NCBI GenBank assembly: GCA_017527825.1
Contig: JAFXPO010000023.1
Span: forward strand, 1-60,296
Direction: 5' to 3'
Length of the DNA stretch: 60,296 nucleotides
Source of the DNA: Oscillospiraceae bacterium
GTDB lineage: Bacteria > Bacillota > Clostridia > Oscillospirales > Oscillospiraceae
In this document: positions 14,868 to 29,800 of the stretch, piece by piece
Layout: every line of letters starts with the position of its first letter
How positions within the stretch are numbered: position 1 is the stretch's first letter
The notes under the pieces: generated by a model
Seen by the model: the letters and a program-made list of their open reading frames with translations, nothing else
Told to the model about the DNA's origin: nothing
Databases searched by the model: none
Program-made: the position numbers and the translations under genes

Positions 14868-17800
14868 ATGAAAGTAAGCAAGTGGGGAAAGAAAACCATT
14901 GCCTTGGCGTTGGCATTGCTGATGCTCTTCGACCAAAGCACGGCGTTGATCGCGCCGATTTCAGCCGAGGAGTCTGTGCTTCCGGCGGAGCAGCAGGAGG
15001 TGCGCATCGAGCCCGTTGATCTTGCGACGGACGCGCCGCCGGCAGAAGCGTCAAATTCAGACGCACCGGAGACGGACGTACCGCCGACCGAGGTTGCAGC
15101 GGCGCCGCAAGCGGCACCGACGACTACCGAAGAGAATACCGTCGCTGATAGTGGTGATGAAACGATCATCACGGGCAGTGAAAATGCTGGCGCAGACCGC
15201 GAGGATATCACTATGCCCGTCGCGCAACAGGACGCCCCCATTGTCACGAATACCCGAAACGTCGTAATCGGCGGAGACGGTGGCGAAGGCAACGGCGAAG
15301 GCGGCAACGGTCAAGAGTCCCCCGCGCTCTCGATCCCGCTTGTTGCCGGTCCGCTTTCCCCCGGCGGCGCAGAATTTGCCCCCGCGCAACGCACGCTGAG
15401 CATTGCGCTTACTGCTCCGGGTTCCTATGCTCTTGCACTTTCCGTCCCGAACGACGACGAAATCGAGTATTTGAACATTGGCGGCGCGCTCACCGACGAA
15501 ACCGGCAATACCGTCGCGTGGCCGTATTTCTATGTCGAAAACTCGACCTATGAGGATTGGCAAACCGGCGAAACGGCCGAGCGCCACAGCAAGAACCTGA
15601 CGGCGTTCTTCACCGCCGCATCCGCCGGTACCTATACCCTGCGGATCAGCAGCGTAAATCCCGACGAAGGTCTGCCCGAAACCATCAGCGCAAAGTGCTG
15701 GCAGACCGTCGATGCGCCGCGCTTTGATGTGGATGCGGAAGACGAGGAATATCCCGAGCTTTTGATCACCGAGCCGTGCTACGTGTTCCTCACCGATATC
15801 CCCGATGGTTGCACCGCATACTATGCGTTTTCGAGCATGAAGCCGCAGGGTGAGGAAAATAGCGAGAATTATATTGAATATAACCCATCGACCGGCATTT
15901 ACATTGCCAACGAAGCGCGGGTCGTGGCGTACTGTGCCAGAGAAACTGCGGCGGGCACGCTGCAGAGCGACACGAGAACACTGGTGGCCAGGGTCGATAT
16001 GGAGCAAGCGGAGTGCAGCGTCGAAGCGACCGCCAACCGCGTGGAAGACGGCGGCTGCATCACATTCACCACGGCAAATCCCACCGACAGGGTCTACTAT
16101 CTGATCACTGACGGTGAATGGGACGGCCAGCTGCGATTCTCCGAATACCTCATTCAAAACGGCACGCTCTATACCGAGCCCATCCCGATCAACGGTGAAG
16201 CGGACGAATACCATGAAATCTATTGGGCGACGGTTGCCGCGAGCGGCATGTATGCCACCTGGTCGATGCAATCCGCTTTCAGCATCGGCACACCGCCTCC
16301 CGCCAGCCCGGTCTTTACGCCGGACAGCAACGGCACCGTCACTTTCGCCGAGCCGGCCGAGGTAACGATCACCTCGGAAGCCGGCACCGTGCTCTACTAT
16401 AACATCAACCAGCGCGGCGAAACGACGGCAGGCAGCAACACCCTGACCGTTACGGTCGATCGGGATATGCAGATTTCCGCGCGCGCCTACGACGCGGCAA
16501 AAGAGCTCTATTCCGATTACACCGTCACGCGCTACTACCGCGTCGAAGCGGAAAAGGCGCTCCGCCTGACACAGTCCGCCGTCATCGAAACCGACGGCGT
16601 GATCCTGCTCAACCAGAGCGGCGAGCGCTATACGCTGAATGTTCAAGAAGCAGGCGCGTACCAGTTCCGCGTAACATACAGCGGCAAATACTATAACTCC
16701 AGCTATCCTGTGGAAATTCGTGACGCGCTGGGCGGGCTTGCAGCAGAGCTTCCCACGGACGGCTGGGGCAGCATTCGCGACGGCATCGTCACGCTCGCCG
16801 TCGGCGTATACCATCTGGCACTTCTGCCGGATCAAAACAATAGTGCTTATCAGCATCAGCCGTATCAACTGACCATTCAGCGCGGTCTTGCCGCGCCGAC
16901 GATCTCGCCCGAGGGCGGTGACTACACCGATGAGGTCGAGATCACGCTGACGCATTCGGATCACGCCGCCGAGCTCTATTACCGCATCGGCTATTACGGC
17001 GACGAAACGCTCTACACCGCGCCGTTCCGCTTCAGCGGGCGCGATACAATCTACGCTTGGGCACAGGTGGGCGAAACCACCAGCGATCAAAGCGCTGCGT
17101 ACTATCGCGTGCCGGTCAGCGAGCCGACGATGTCGCCCGAGGGTGGCTGGTTTACGACGCTGCCTACCCTGACGCTGAGCCACGCCAGCCCCAACGCCGA
17201 GATCTATTACCGCATCGGCTACGACGGTGAAGTGTTGCGCTACACCGCGCCGATCACGTTGGACGCCGCCGCCTATGTCACGGCGTATGCCATCTTGAAC
17301 GGGCAGGAAAGCGCAACGGCAAGCACGTATTACCGGCTTGACAACACGCCGCCCGAATACTCGAACTATTGGCGTTTCCACGCCAAATCCGACCTTTATG
17401 ACAACTATATCTACGGCTCGGCTGAACTGACGGGCACCGTATCGCTGTGCGCGTCCAACATCTACGACAACGACAGCGGCATGGACCACGTGGATTATTA
17501 CCTCAAGGTTGAGGACGGCGCCTATCAAAAGATCGGCACCGCCGCATGGAATGAGCCGATCACCTGGGACACCTCCACCGTCACCGGCGGCGCAGGTGGC
17601 TCGGTCGCAGTGCGTCTTGCCGCGATCGCCTACGACAAGGTCGGCAATGCGCCCATCACGCCCGACGCGCTGGACGACAGCTTCGACTCCGACTACTACG
17701 CGCCGACGTTCCACGTGAACAACGCGCCGTGCGCGCCGATGGACACGTTCACCGCCGAGCCGCAGGTCGGCAAGATCACGCTGGCGTGGAGCAGAGAAAC

Positions 17801-20800
17801 TGCGCTGAGCTACGGCGACACGATCCTGCTCTACCGCGCCACGAGCAAAGAGGCGCTGGCGGAAAATCCGCTCACTGAGGAATACTACTCCTATACCGCG
17901 TATGAAGATGCGTTCCTCACGGGCGAAAGCGCGGCGGGTGCGTACTACTACGGCATTCGTATCCGTGACAAGCGCGGCATTTTGAGCGACATGGTAACGA
18001 CCGCCGCGGCAGTCAGCCCGCTTGCCGACACGGAAGCGCCGACAGTCTCCTTTGGCTTCGAAGAAAACGAAACCGTCAACGACATCCGCGAAACCTACAT
18101 TGAATTCAACGACAACGTCTCCCTCGGCGTCGTGGAAGCTGTCTTTGTTGCCGAAAACGGCACGGAAACCGCCGTGGACGGCGCGCCGTGGACCTACGGC
18201 ACGTCATACACGGACGCCTATGCCTGCCGATATTTCAAATTCACCGCGCTCGCCGACGGCGCCTATACGCTGCGCGTCACGGCAAAGGACGTCTACGGCA
18301 ACCAAACCGCAGCGACCCGCGCGTTCGTCAAGGACGGCACGCCGCCGTCCGCGCCGACGGGGCTTATCGCTTCCCCGATCCCCGGCAGGATCAGTCTGCG
18401 CTGGACTGCCGCGCCGGAAGCGGATATCGTCGGCTACTATGTTTCCTGCTCGGAAACCGAGGACGGCACCTACTACAACGTTAACTACAGTCCCATCGCG
18501 GAAACGAGTTACGTCTATCCGTCGTACGGCTATCTCACACCTGGCGACACCTGCTGGTTCAAAGTTCTCTCCGTCGACCGCGGCGGCAACACCGCAGAAA
18601 CAGCCGCTGTCATAGGCACCGCGGGCAAATACAACCCGCAGCTCCGCCTCGTGAATACGCCGAAGCTCGGCGAGGATGCCACGGTCGCATTCAGCGGCTT
18701 CCAAAGCGGCGAAAACGTCGAATTCTACCTGGATCGTGAAGAGTCGTATCGCGGCTACAGCCGTCAGTCCGGCGAGGAATTGGAGTATACCGTTGACCTC
18801 GATGACAACCTGCGCGGCAGTCACACGATCCGCGCCGTCGGCAGCTCCAGCGGCATTGTCGCCACGCTGCGCTTCACCATCGCAGAGCGTCGGCCTACCG
18901 TTACGCTGAACACCGCAACTGTAACGGAAAACGGCAACTTCCAAGCCACGATCACGGATTTCCCGTCGTATCGCTACGTCTATTTCTATCTGGACGACGC
19001 GACCGACGAAAGTGCGCCGTGCAAATGCTACTATCCGAACGAAACCAACGCCCAAACGCTGTATCTCTCCGACCTCGGCAATCCCGCGCCCGGCAGTTAT
19101 GTGTTGCGCGCCGTTGAGCCGCAGAGCGGCATGGTCGCAACCGCGAACCTGACCGTGACCGCCGCCGCACTTTCGCTCAGATGCGACACGGAAAGCCCCG
19201 CCGTCGGGAGCATAGTATCGTTCTATGCAAGCGGCTTTGCCGACGCCGAGGCGGAGCTGTGGCTCGCCGGTGAAATGGCCGGCAAGGTCGCGCGGAATTA
19301 CGGCAGCGAGCACCGCTTCTACAACGTCCGCATCCCCGATTTGGTACCGGGCGAAACCGCCGTTATGGCAACGGTCATCCAGTCCTCCACAGGCAAGAGC
19401 GCATCGTTGCGCATCGCCGTCAGTCAGCCGACGCCGTCACTTTCCGTATCGAATGCCACGGTCGGCATGGAGGAATTCACCGTCGAGGGCAGCGGCTTCC
19501 AAAATGAATACGTCGACCTGCTGATCGACAATGTCAAGGTCGGATCCCCCTACTTCTACGGCTCCGGCTCGACGACCTACCACTTCGGCTATGGCGCCAC
19601 CGCAGGCACGCACAGCGTCATGCTGCGCGGTCAGACGAGCGGCAGAACGGCAAGCGGCAGCGTGACCTTTACGGACACGGTGCAGACGCTCAGCCTTTCG
19701 CCGGAAACGCCCGCGTTGCAGAGTGCGCTGACGCTTCTCGCCGCCGGCTTTGCGCCGAGCGAGAACGTCGCCTTTGCAATGAACGGTACCGCGCTTGGAA
19801 GCGTTTGGGCGAACGGCGACGGCGTCGCCTCGTATACCATCGACTCGCTGGCGTTCGCGCCGACGAGCGGCAGCTACATCTTCACCGCAGTCGGTCAGAC
19901 CGGCGGCAGAGTTGCGTTTGCCGGAACGAACGGCAAACTTACGCTCTCCTACTCCGGCAATCCGCACGGCGGCAGCACGCTGCCCGTAACCGTCACCGGT
20001 CTGCAAGCCGGCGAAACGGTGCGCGTCTATCTGGATAATCACACCTCTGATTCCGTGACCGCGAACGACAGCGGCGCGGCGGAGGTGCGCGTAGCTATGC
20101 CCGCAGGCTTCAGCGGCAACTTGAATTTGACCGTTTGGGGCGGAACGAGCCAGCGCTGGGGCAGCGCCGTGATTCCCTTCACCGCCTACGCGCCCACGCT
20201 TACGCTTTCCGCTTCCTCGGTCGCGCTCGGCAAGAGCGTCGCGCTGACGGTCAGTGGCTTCCGTCCGAACGCCGAACTGCAGCTTTTGGTAGACGGCGTC
20301 TGCTCGGATACCACGCTGACACTGGACGCAAACGGCAGCGGCACGCTGAACTATGCCCTGCCGATGAGCGGCACAGTCGGCGCGCATACGCTCGGCTTCT
20401 TCGATCCGCTCTCCGGCACGCGTTTGACGAAAGAACTGACGGCGCTGGCACCGTCCGTGACGGTACAGGTGCCGACCACCGCGAAGGCGGGCGACACCGT
20501 GACGGTCACGGTCAGCGGCGCACCTGATGACGAAACCGTGACGGTCACGCTCGGCGATTTGCTCCCGAGCGAGGGCACATCGTTCGTCCTTCCCGCGAAT
20601 ATGGCACCCGGTGCGTACACCGTTCATGTTGCGCTCGCCAGGAGCGCGCTGGTCGAAACCGCATTGATCACCGTCGCCACGCCCGAAACGCGCATTGAAG
20701 CGGTCAAGGCAGAGCACGAAGCAACGCTGACAATCACGGCGAGCGGCTTTGCGGCAAACGAGTCCCTGAGCCTCTATTTCGATCACCGCTTGATCAACGC

Positions 20801-23800
20801 CAGCCTCTCCGACTGCACCACCAAGGCAGACGGCACGCTGAGTGTGCAGTTTGCGCTTCCGGCAGCCACGCTGGCGGGCACGCACCCGCTTTCCGCCGTC
20901 GGTCAGACGAGCGGCCGCGTGGCGACGACGACGGTGAATATTGAGCAGGCAGGTCCGATGCTTTCGCTCTCCGGTCTCGCCGAGGGCAAGCCGGGCGCGC
21001 TGATCTCGTTCACCGGCGCGAACTTCACGGCAAGCGGTGCCTACACGCTCTCCTTTGAAAATGAATTGCTGCTCTCCGATGTCTCGGCCGATGAAAACGG
21101 CGAGATCACCGGCAGCTTTGCTATTCCCTCCGGCTTCGCCGACGGCAGATATCGCATCGTTGCGACCGACCTGACAACCGACGAAACGGCGATTGCTTTC
21201 CTCCGCATTGACACGACAGCACCCGCCGCACCGACAATCACCGTGTCGCCGAAAAAGCAGTCCCTGCTCGTCAGTTGGGACGCGCCCACGGATGACGACG
21301 TGGCGAGCTATACCGTAACCTGCACGCCGGCGGGCGGCGAGCCGATCGAGCTTGCCAAAGTCAGCAGCAGTGTCACGTTCCTGTCGCTGGATATGCACGA
21401 CGATAGCTTCCCGCTGGTGCCCGGCAAGAGCTATACCTTTGCCGTTGTCGCGGAAGACCGCATCGGCAATGTCGGCGCAGCAGGCGTCTCCTCTGCTGTT
21501 GCGCTGACAGCGGGCGACGACGCGCCGGAGGTCACCTCCGTCTATACGTCCGGCTGGCGCTCGATCCGCGTGAACGGTGAATGGGTACCCATTCTCACCG
21601 GTAACGACTGCGCGATCTACGCCTATGCGCAGGATGATCAGCAGCTTTCGTCGCTGACGTTCGCCGTTGCGCCCGAAAACGGCGCATTCGGCGCGGAAAC
21701 GCCGGTGGAGCTGAACTACTCCGGCAGCTACAGCAGTCTTGCACATTACAACGCGACGCTCGCGCTCGACTCCACCGCATACACCGACGGTCTTTATACG
21801 TTCCGCTTCACCGCGACGGACAGTGTCGGGCTGACGCATGCGTATGAGCGCCGGTTCTACGTGGATAACACGCCCACCGCCGCCGTTTCCGATCTCACCG
21901 TGCAGGAAAGCTCCAATGCGCTGATCGTCAGCTGGAACTGGACGCCGGGCGAAACGGGCGAGGTGCTCGATCACTATCGCGTCTACTACGCTGCCGCCGA
22001 CGAAGCAGAGCAGTATCAGGACGTGGCATACACCGACGGCGTGAAGACCTGCACCATCCGCCGCCTGACGGCGGGCACGCAGTATACCATCCGCGTCACC
22101 GCCGTGGATGCCGCGGGCAACGAAAGCTCGTGGACGACCGTCTACGGTACGCCGATCGTGGACACCGAAGCGCCGGTCATCACCGCGGTTGAACCGAACG
22201 ACGCCCGTCTCGGCAAGCGCGTGACGTTCTACATCACCGCCACGGATAACGCCGAGCTCGACGGCAACAGCGTCCGTGCCGAGATTAGTGCCGGCGAAGG
22301 CGGCAGCTTTGTGCCGTTCGGTGCGCGGTATTATTCCGGCGCGATCCGCGCAGAGAATCTCACCTACAACGGCAGCTATACGCTCCGCTTCAATATCTCC
22401 GACCTTGCCGGAAACGAGTCTCTGCCGTATACCATCGAGCGCGAGTTCGATACGAACGTCACCGCCGTGTCGGGTCTGACCGCCGAATCCGCGGCAGGCG
22501 GCATTCGGGTGAGCTGGAACAAGATCGCGGATAAGGATCTTATCTACTATTATATTTACCGCGCCGCAGCCGGCGAGGACTATCGCTATTGGACGGCGCT
22601 CTCACCGCTGAAGATCACCGAGGGTAGTATCGTCAGCTGGACGGACTACGATGTAAAGGACGACGTGACCTATTCGTATAAGGTCATCGCCGTCGACGAC
22701 GTGGATAACCGCCAAGACCTCTCCGACGCCATGTCCGCCGAAGCACAGAAGGGCGTGTTCGTCACCTCGGCAAGCATCTCGCCGTCCGAAAACGTCAAGC
22801 CGGGCAGCGTCCTGCACCTTTCCGCGCAGGGCTTCCGCGGCAACGAAAGCGTTGAGGTCTATCTCGACAGCGGCGAAGATTCTATCTTCTGGACCTATGC
22901 CGACGAAAACGGCATCGTCTCCGTCGATTGGAATTACGTCCGCGGCACCGGGGCAGGCGCGCACACGCTGAAGCTGATCGGCTCGCGTTCGGGCGCGTCG
23001 GCAAGCGCAAACTTCACCTGCCAGCCGACCGCACTCCCCGCCCCCGCCGCGCTCACGACCACCGCAGGCACGATGGAAATCGCGCTGCAATGGGAGAGCG
23101 TGGACGGCGCGGCATACTATCGCGTCTATCGCGCCGAGGATGGCGGCGATATGACGATGGTTGCCGACCGCATCTACGGGTGCAGCTATACCGATAAGGC
23201 GCTGACGATGGTCGGTGACAGCGGCAAGATCTATACCTATGCCGTTGCCGCCGTGGATCGCTATGACTTTGAGGGCGCACGCAGCAATGACGCGATCGAC
23301 CGCCCCGGCGCCGATACCGTCGATCCGGAGATCACGCTCTTCACCTCGCAGCGCGTGGGCAAGCTGCTCCGCCTGTTCGCCGAGGTCTCCGACGATCTCG
23401 GACTCGGCTCGGTCGTGTTCCGCTATAAGCCCGAGGGCAGCGGCGACGACGCGTATCAGACGATCCGAGAGATCGCCGTGGATCACAACCGCAGAGAGAC
23501 GACCGTCAGCACCGAGTTTGATACCTCGGCGCTCGCCGACGGCAGCTATGTGCTGCTTGCGCAGGTGATCGACCGCGCAGGTCGCGTCTCCACACCGCTT
23601 GTCCGCACGGTCAAGCTCTCGTCCGAAAAGCCCGCCGCGCCCGAGAATCTTGCGGCGCAGGCAGGTCAGATGCGCATCGTGCTCTCGTGGCAGAATGCCG
23701 CGGCGCAAAGCGTCGACGTCGCCCGCTATAACATCTATCGCGACGGCGGCGAAGGCTATACCTTCCTCGCCTCCACGACGCTGACAACGTACACGGATAC

Positions 23801-26800
23801 GACCGTGCGCGCGGGCTCAAGCTACCGCTATCAGGTGACCGCCGTCAGCGACGCCGAGGCAGAAAGCCTGCCCGGGACGTTGGCAACCGCTGTCGCCCCC
23901 GATGCCGATACCGTCGCGCCGGTGATCTCCGGCTTTGCCACGCCGGACGGCACACGGCTTGCCGGCAAGCTCTCGCTTGCGGTACTGGCAACCGACAACG
24001 TGGCGGTCGATCACGTGGACTTCTTCCTGGTCAATGACGACAGCAGCGAAACGAAGCTCGGCACGTCCGACAAGGGCTCGCTCGCCATCGACACCGCCGA
24101 ATACAAAAAGGAAGGCACATTGACCTTCCGCGTGCGCGTCTACGACGCCGCCGGCAACAGCAGCAGCGCCGACGTCCATTACCAAGTGGACAACGCCGCG
24201 CCCGCCGCGCCGGTGCTGACCGTTGCGGAAACCGAGCTTTCCGTCACGCTCCGCTGGTCGCTTGCGTCCACGCCGAAGGATCTCAAGCTCTACCGCATCT
24301 ATCAGGTCACAGGCGAAACCTATAAACTCCTGACCGAAACCGCCAACATGTACTACACGTTGCAGACGAGCGACGAGGGCAAGTACTGCGTTACGGCGGT
24401 CGACGATCTGGGCAATGAAAGCCCCTACTCCAATGTGGAAACCTGCGCGCCCGGCTTGGATCGGACGGCGCCGGTGATCCACAGCTTTGCCGCGCCCGAA
24501 GTGGCGCGCACCGACGCAACGCTGACGCTTATCGCCGAGGATAACGGCGAGATCGCGTCCTACCGCGTTTTCTACCGTCCGCTCGTCAGCGACGAGCTGA
24601 CCGGCGCGGTCGTGCCCGCGGGCGAATGGCAGTTGCTCACCGAGGGCAACTGGGCGTCGCTTGCCGAGGATGAAGACGGCGCGCGCGTCGCCGCGTGGAA
24701 TACGCTGGCAGTCATCAGCGCCGAAAGCGGACCCGAGGCGCGCTTCCCCGACGGCCTTTACGAGCTTTCTCTGCGCCTGACCGACGCTGCGGGCAACCAG
24801 TCTGAAGCGGAAACGCGCGTGACGGTCGCCAACAATCCGCCCGCCGCGCCGGAGGGCTTCCGCGTCGACGCCGGCGAATGGCGGCTGATCGTCAGCTGGA
24901 AACCTGCTGCAGGCAACGAAGCCGTCGGCTACACGCTCTACCGCAAAGTCAATAGTGGCGAATATGAGAAGCTGACCTACACGACGGCAAACGTCTACGT
25001 CGATCAGAATCTCGATCCCACCAATCAGTATTTCTACATGGTCGCCATAGAGAACGACCTCGGCAAGCAGGGTCCAACCACCGCGGATTACAGCACCGGC
25101 GGCATACTCCCCGCCGGCGTGAAAACGCGCCCCGAGCCGGAAACCTCGCTGCCGGTGATCCTGAACATGAGCCCGGCGCAAGGCAGCCGCTTCAACGCCG
25201 GTTTGAATCTCAATCTTCAGGTGAACGACGCGGTTTCGCTGAGCACCGTGGAGTTCTGGAAAGCATGGATCGGCGAATCCAGCGCGGCAACTGTGCCGGC
25301 AGACGCCGTCTATGAGAACTTCGCCACGCTCGACATCTCCGATCTCCAAAAGGAACTCGTCGAGACCTCGGAATCGGATCTTCTCGGCACTGAACTGTTC
25401 GTCATCAAGCACACCGCCGATACGGCGAGCTGGGCGGACGGCGCATGGGCAATCAAGGTTGTCGTGCGCAACAAGGGCGCAGAGCCCGCGGTGCAGATCA
25501 AGAGCTTCTTCAAAGACTCCATGCCGCCCGCGCAGCCGGAGCTGACCGTAACCGACCCGATGGTCGGCGGCACGCTGAACCTCACGTGGAACGTGAGCAG
25601 CGCAGACGTCGCCTATTACAAGGTGCTCCGCTCGACGTCGCCAGACGCCGATCCGAAGGACTGCGAACTGATTGCCAAACCGCTCAGTCCCGTCTACACC
25701 GACATGGGTCTGACGAACGGCACAACCTACTATTACTATGTTGTCGTCGTCGATAACGCCGGCAACGAATCCGCGCCGTCGCTCCGCCGCAGCCTCGCGC
25801 CCACGGCGGTCAGCGATCTCGGCGTCTACAGCGTCTACACCACGCCGCCGACCATTACGGCAGGAAGAAGTAACACGCTGCGCGCCAGCCTGCGTAACAA
25901 CGGCAACGCCGCCGCTTCCGGCACAGTGTCGTTCTACCGCGGCGAAACGCTGCTCGGCAGCACGGATGTGACGCTTGCCGCGAACACCGGCAGCGAGGCG
26001 TCGATCACGTGGATTGCGCCCGCGGAGCTTCCCGAGCGCATTGACATCACCGCTGTTGTGGTAACGACGCCTGATACCGACGCCAACAGCGAAAATAACA
26101 CCTTCACCGGCAGCGATATCCGTGTCAATCAGCCGCCGGTGGCAAAGATCGTGCTGCCCGACGCTTCTGCCGACGGCACCTACGATTCCGGCGCAGTGCT
26201 TTCGTTCGCCGCAACCGGCTCGAACGATCCCGACGGCTCGATCGTCCGCTATCGCTGGGACTTCGGCAACGGCAAGCGCGGTGACTACGCCACCAGCCCG
26301 ACAACCTATGTCGCGCCCGGTCGCTATACCGTCACGCTGACCGTGACCGACGATCTCGGCGCAACGACAGAGGCAACGGAAATCATCACCGTCGGCGATT
26401 GCCGCCCCGACCTGTTCGTGGAATCGGTTCGCTGGACCCCCGTCGACCCCGAAGAGGGCGATGTCGTCACCATCACCGCCACGCTGGGCAATAAGGGACT
26501 CGGCGACGCAACACTCGGCTTCCTCACCGGCTTCTATATCGACAACGTCTACATGGGCTATGCCAAGACGGACGTGGACGAAAGCGGCGTCAGCATCGGC
26601 GTCGGCAAGACCGTGGAGGTCAACTTCACCTATCAGGCGACCGCCGGCACACACGTCGTCAAGGTCGTCGCCAACGATATCCTGAACACGCTTTCCGAAA
26701 CGAGCAAGACGAACAATACCCACAGCGAGGTGCTGAGCAGTCAGCAGGTCAACTTCGCGGACGTGGAAGTGTCGAATCTCCGTTGGGATCCGGCGGGCTC

Positions 26801-29800
26801 GGTCTTTGATACGCAGTCGCCGTTCGTCTACCGCGTCGACGTTTCGAACATCGGCTCGGCGGAAGCCAAGGGCTTCTCCGTTTCGCTCTATGTGGATGAT
26901 GAGTTCGCAGGACGGCAGACCGTGCCGCTGCTCAACCCCGAGCAGAGCATGACGTTGAGCTTCGCCGTGACGCCGCAGATTGGCGCACATCGCGTTGAGG
27001 TTCGCGCGGACGATCTCAACCCCTGCCTCATCGAAACGAACACCGAAAACAACATCATCGCCGTCACGACCGACGCGTTCACCGTCTACTATCCCGAGCT
27101 GGAAGTCACCGACGTCATGTGGCGTCCGACGGAAACGACGCTGACGGACGGCACTTCCCTGCTCTTCACCGCCAAGCTGACAAACGTCAGCCCCGTGAAC
27201 GTCACCGACTCGTTCCGCGTGAGCTTCACGATGGACGGCAACATTTTCCGCACCGTCACCGTGGACGGCATCGGCGCGGGCGAGATCAAGGAAGTGCAGG
27301 CAAAGTGGTCGGCGCTCGAGGGCAGCCACAAGCTCGGCGTGATCGTCGATCCGCAGCACGCAGTGACCGATCCCGACAGCACCACCGAACGCGAAATCAC
27401 GCTGCCGCGGCTGGATATCATCTATCCGAACGTCTGCGTGACGAACGTCTCCTATTCCCCGCTCCGTGCGGAAGCCGGCAAACCCGTGAGCTTCCTCGTC
27501 ACCGTCACCAACAACAATGTTGCCAGTGCCTTCAAGCGCTTCAACGTCGGTCTGTATGTTGACGGTCAGGCAGTCAGCGGCGCCGCGATTGACGGCATCC
27601 GCGGCTTCAGCACCGTGCCGGTCGTCCTTACCTGGACGCCGAAATCCGGCGGCAACCACACCGTTCGCATCGTGGCGGATAGCTACGGCGAGCTCAAGAT
27701 GGATGCGCCGGCGGCAGGCACCTCCCGCAGTTGGACCTCGGTCATACCCGTGAACGAGGCGCTGACCATGGTCACGCACCCCTCCGAAAAGGATCAGGAC
27801 AATGATTTCCTCGCCGTCCTGTTCTCCACGAGTGAAGAGAAGATCACGCTCACCGCGGATCTTCGCCACTCCGCCAATCCGAACGTGCCGATTACCCCCA
27901 ACGAGGACGGCGCGGTGTACTACACGCTCACGCGCAACGGCGAGATCGTCGGCGGTCGCGAGGGCTGGCTTCGCTATGACTATGTTTCCGGCTGCTTCAC
28001 CGTAGATGTGCCGATCGGTAGTGAGCTCTCCTCCGGCACGTATCAGCTCGACTTCACCGGCAGCTGCGGCGCGGACACCGTCACAGCGCCCACCACGAAC
28101 GTAAAGATCGTGCAGTCGGGCAACGTCACCGTGGAAACCAACAAGCAGACCTATCAGCTCGGCGAGAGCCTCTACGTCAGCGGCACGTTCCGCTATTCCG
28201 ACGGCACGCCGGTCAAGAACGAGCGCGTCGTGCTGGATTACCAACTCATGCCCGCGCTGAAAGAGCCGATCCAAACCACCGATGAAAACGGCAAAGAGAT
28301 CTTGATGTGCTATCAGGCGGAGGAGATCATCTTTGTTCAGACCGATGACAACGGCGCCTACTCCGACATCTTTACGCCGTTCACCGGCGAAGCGGGCACA
28401 TGGGTCATCAACGCCTACGGCTACGAAAAGATGATGGGCACCGGCGCGTCGACCTCCGTCCAGGTTTGGGGCCTTGCCGCCTCGCCCGCCAATCTGACGA
28501 TCGCCGCCTCCGAGAACTCGCAGTTCTCGAAGGACATTACCGTGCGATACCCCGCCCCGAAGAATTCCGACGGCGCCTCGCTCACGGGTCTGACCGCGTC
28601 GCTCGTGCAGAAGTCCGGCAGCGGCATTTCCGCGTCGCTCGACCTCAGCACGCTGCCGCGCACACTTGCGCAGGGCGCGACTGCTTCCGTGCGGCTCAAT
28701 GTCTCCGCGTCGCTCGGCTGCTCCGAGACAGCGGACTTTGAAATCGTCTTCTCCACCAACGAAGGCGCGTTCGCAAAGAGCAACGTCCATCTGAATATCG
28801 TGCCCGCCACGCCGATCCCCGTGTCGGATCAAAAGTCCGTCGCCATCGGCATTAACCCCGGCGACGTGGTCAGTCGTGTGCTGACGATTACGAACAAGGG
28901 CAAAGGCACGCTGAACGGGCTGAAAGCCACGACGCCGGCGAGCATTCCGTGGGTCACGGCAGGCACGTTCGGTAAGACGACGCTGCTGCCCAACGAGAGC
29001 ACGACCGTCACCGTGTCGTTCGCGCCCGGCGAAGCGGTCAATCTCGGTCAGTATCAGGATACGCTCGTGATCTCCGATGCGACCGGCAAGTTCTACGCCA
29101 ACGTCGGACTCAGCGCGGAAGTGACTGCGCTCAAGACCGGCGGCATCTCGCTGCGCGTCTCCGACGACGTGGGCACGCTCGTTTCGAATGCCACCGTAAC
29201 GCTGATTTCGCGCGACGAATACACCAGCATGACCGGCGGCGTGGAGAGCACCTACTATGAGAGCTTCTCCGCCCGCACTGACGAAAACGGCATCGCACAG
29301 CTCTACGACAAGCCTCTCGGCGTCTATGACCTTGTGATCACCGCGACCGGACGCGAAAAGTACGTCGGCGAATGTGAGATCATGCCGTCCGTCGGCGCGC
29401 CGTTCACCGAGATCACAATGAAGAATCTCCCCGTTCAGATCGAATGGACGGTCGTCCCCACCACGATCGTGGACGAATATGAGATCAAGCTGGAGCTCAC
29501 CTTCGGCGCACATATCCCGACACCGTCGTTCGGCTTCAACCCGCCGTGGGTAAACATTCCGAAGAATGTCACCGAGCCGGTCTACGTCGAAGCCAACGTC
29601 GTCAACACCGGCCTGATCGCGCTGACTGACGTTGTCGCTTCGGTTGTCCGTCAGGATAAGAGCGACACCGGCATCAGCATTGTCGGCGGCGGCTACATCG
29701 GCGAGATCGCCGCGCAGTCCAGCGCGCGCATCCGCCTGCTGGTCCAGCCCGGCGTCTACCAGCTCCCCTATGGCACCAACGCTGCGGGGCTCGCCGCCAA

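Noticed and set aside
14811..14868. A start of the giant gene 19 codons further upstream
   Set aside because: The upstream residues are charged, would bury the signal peptide and contain the AAGGAGG that places the start at 14868.
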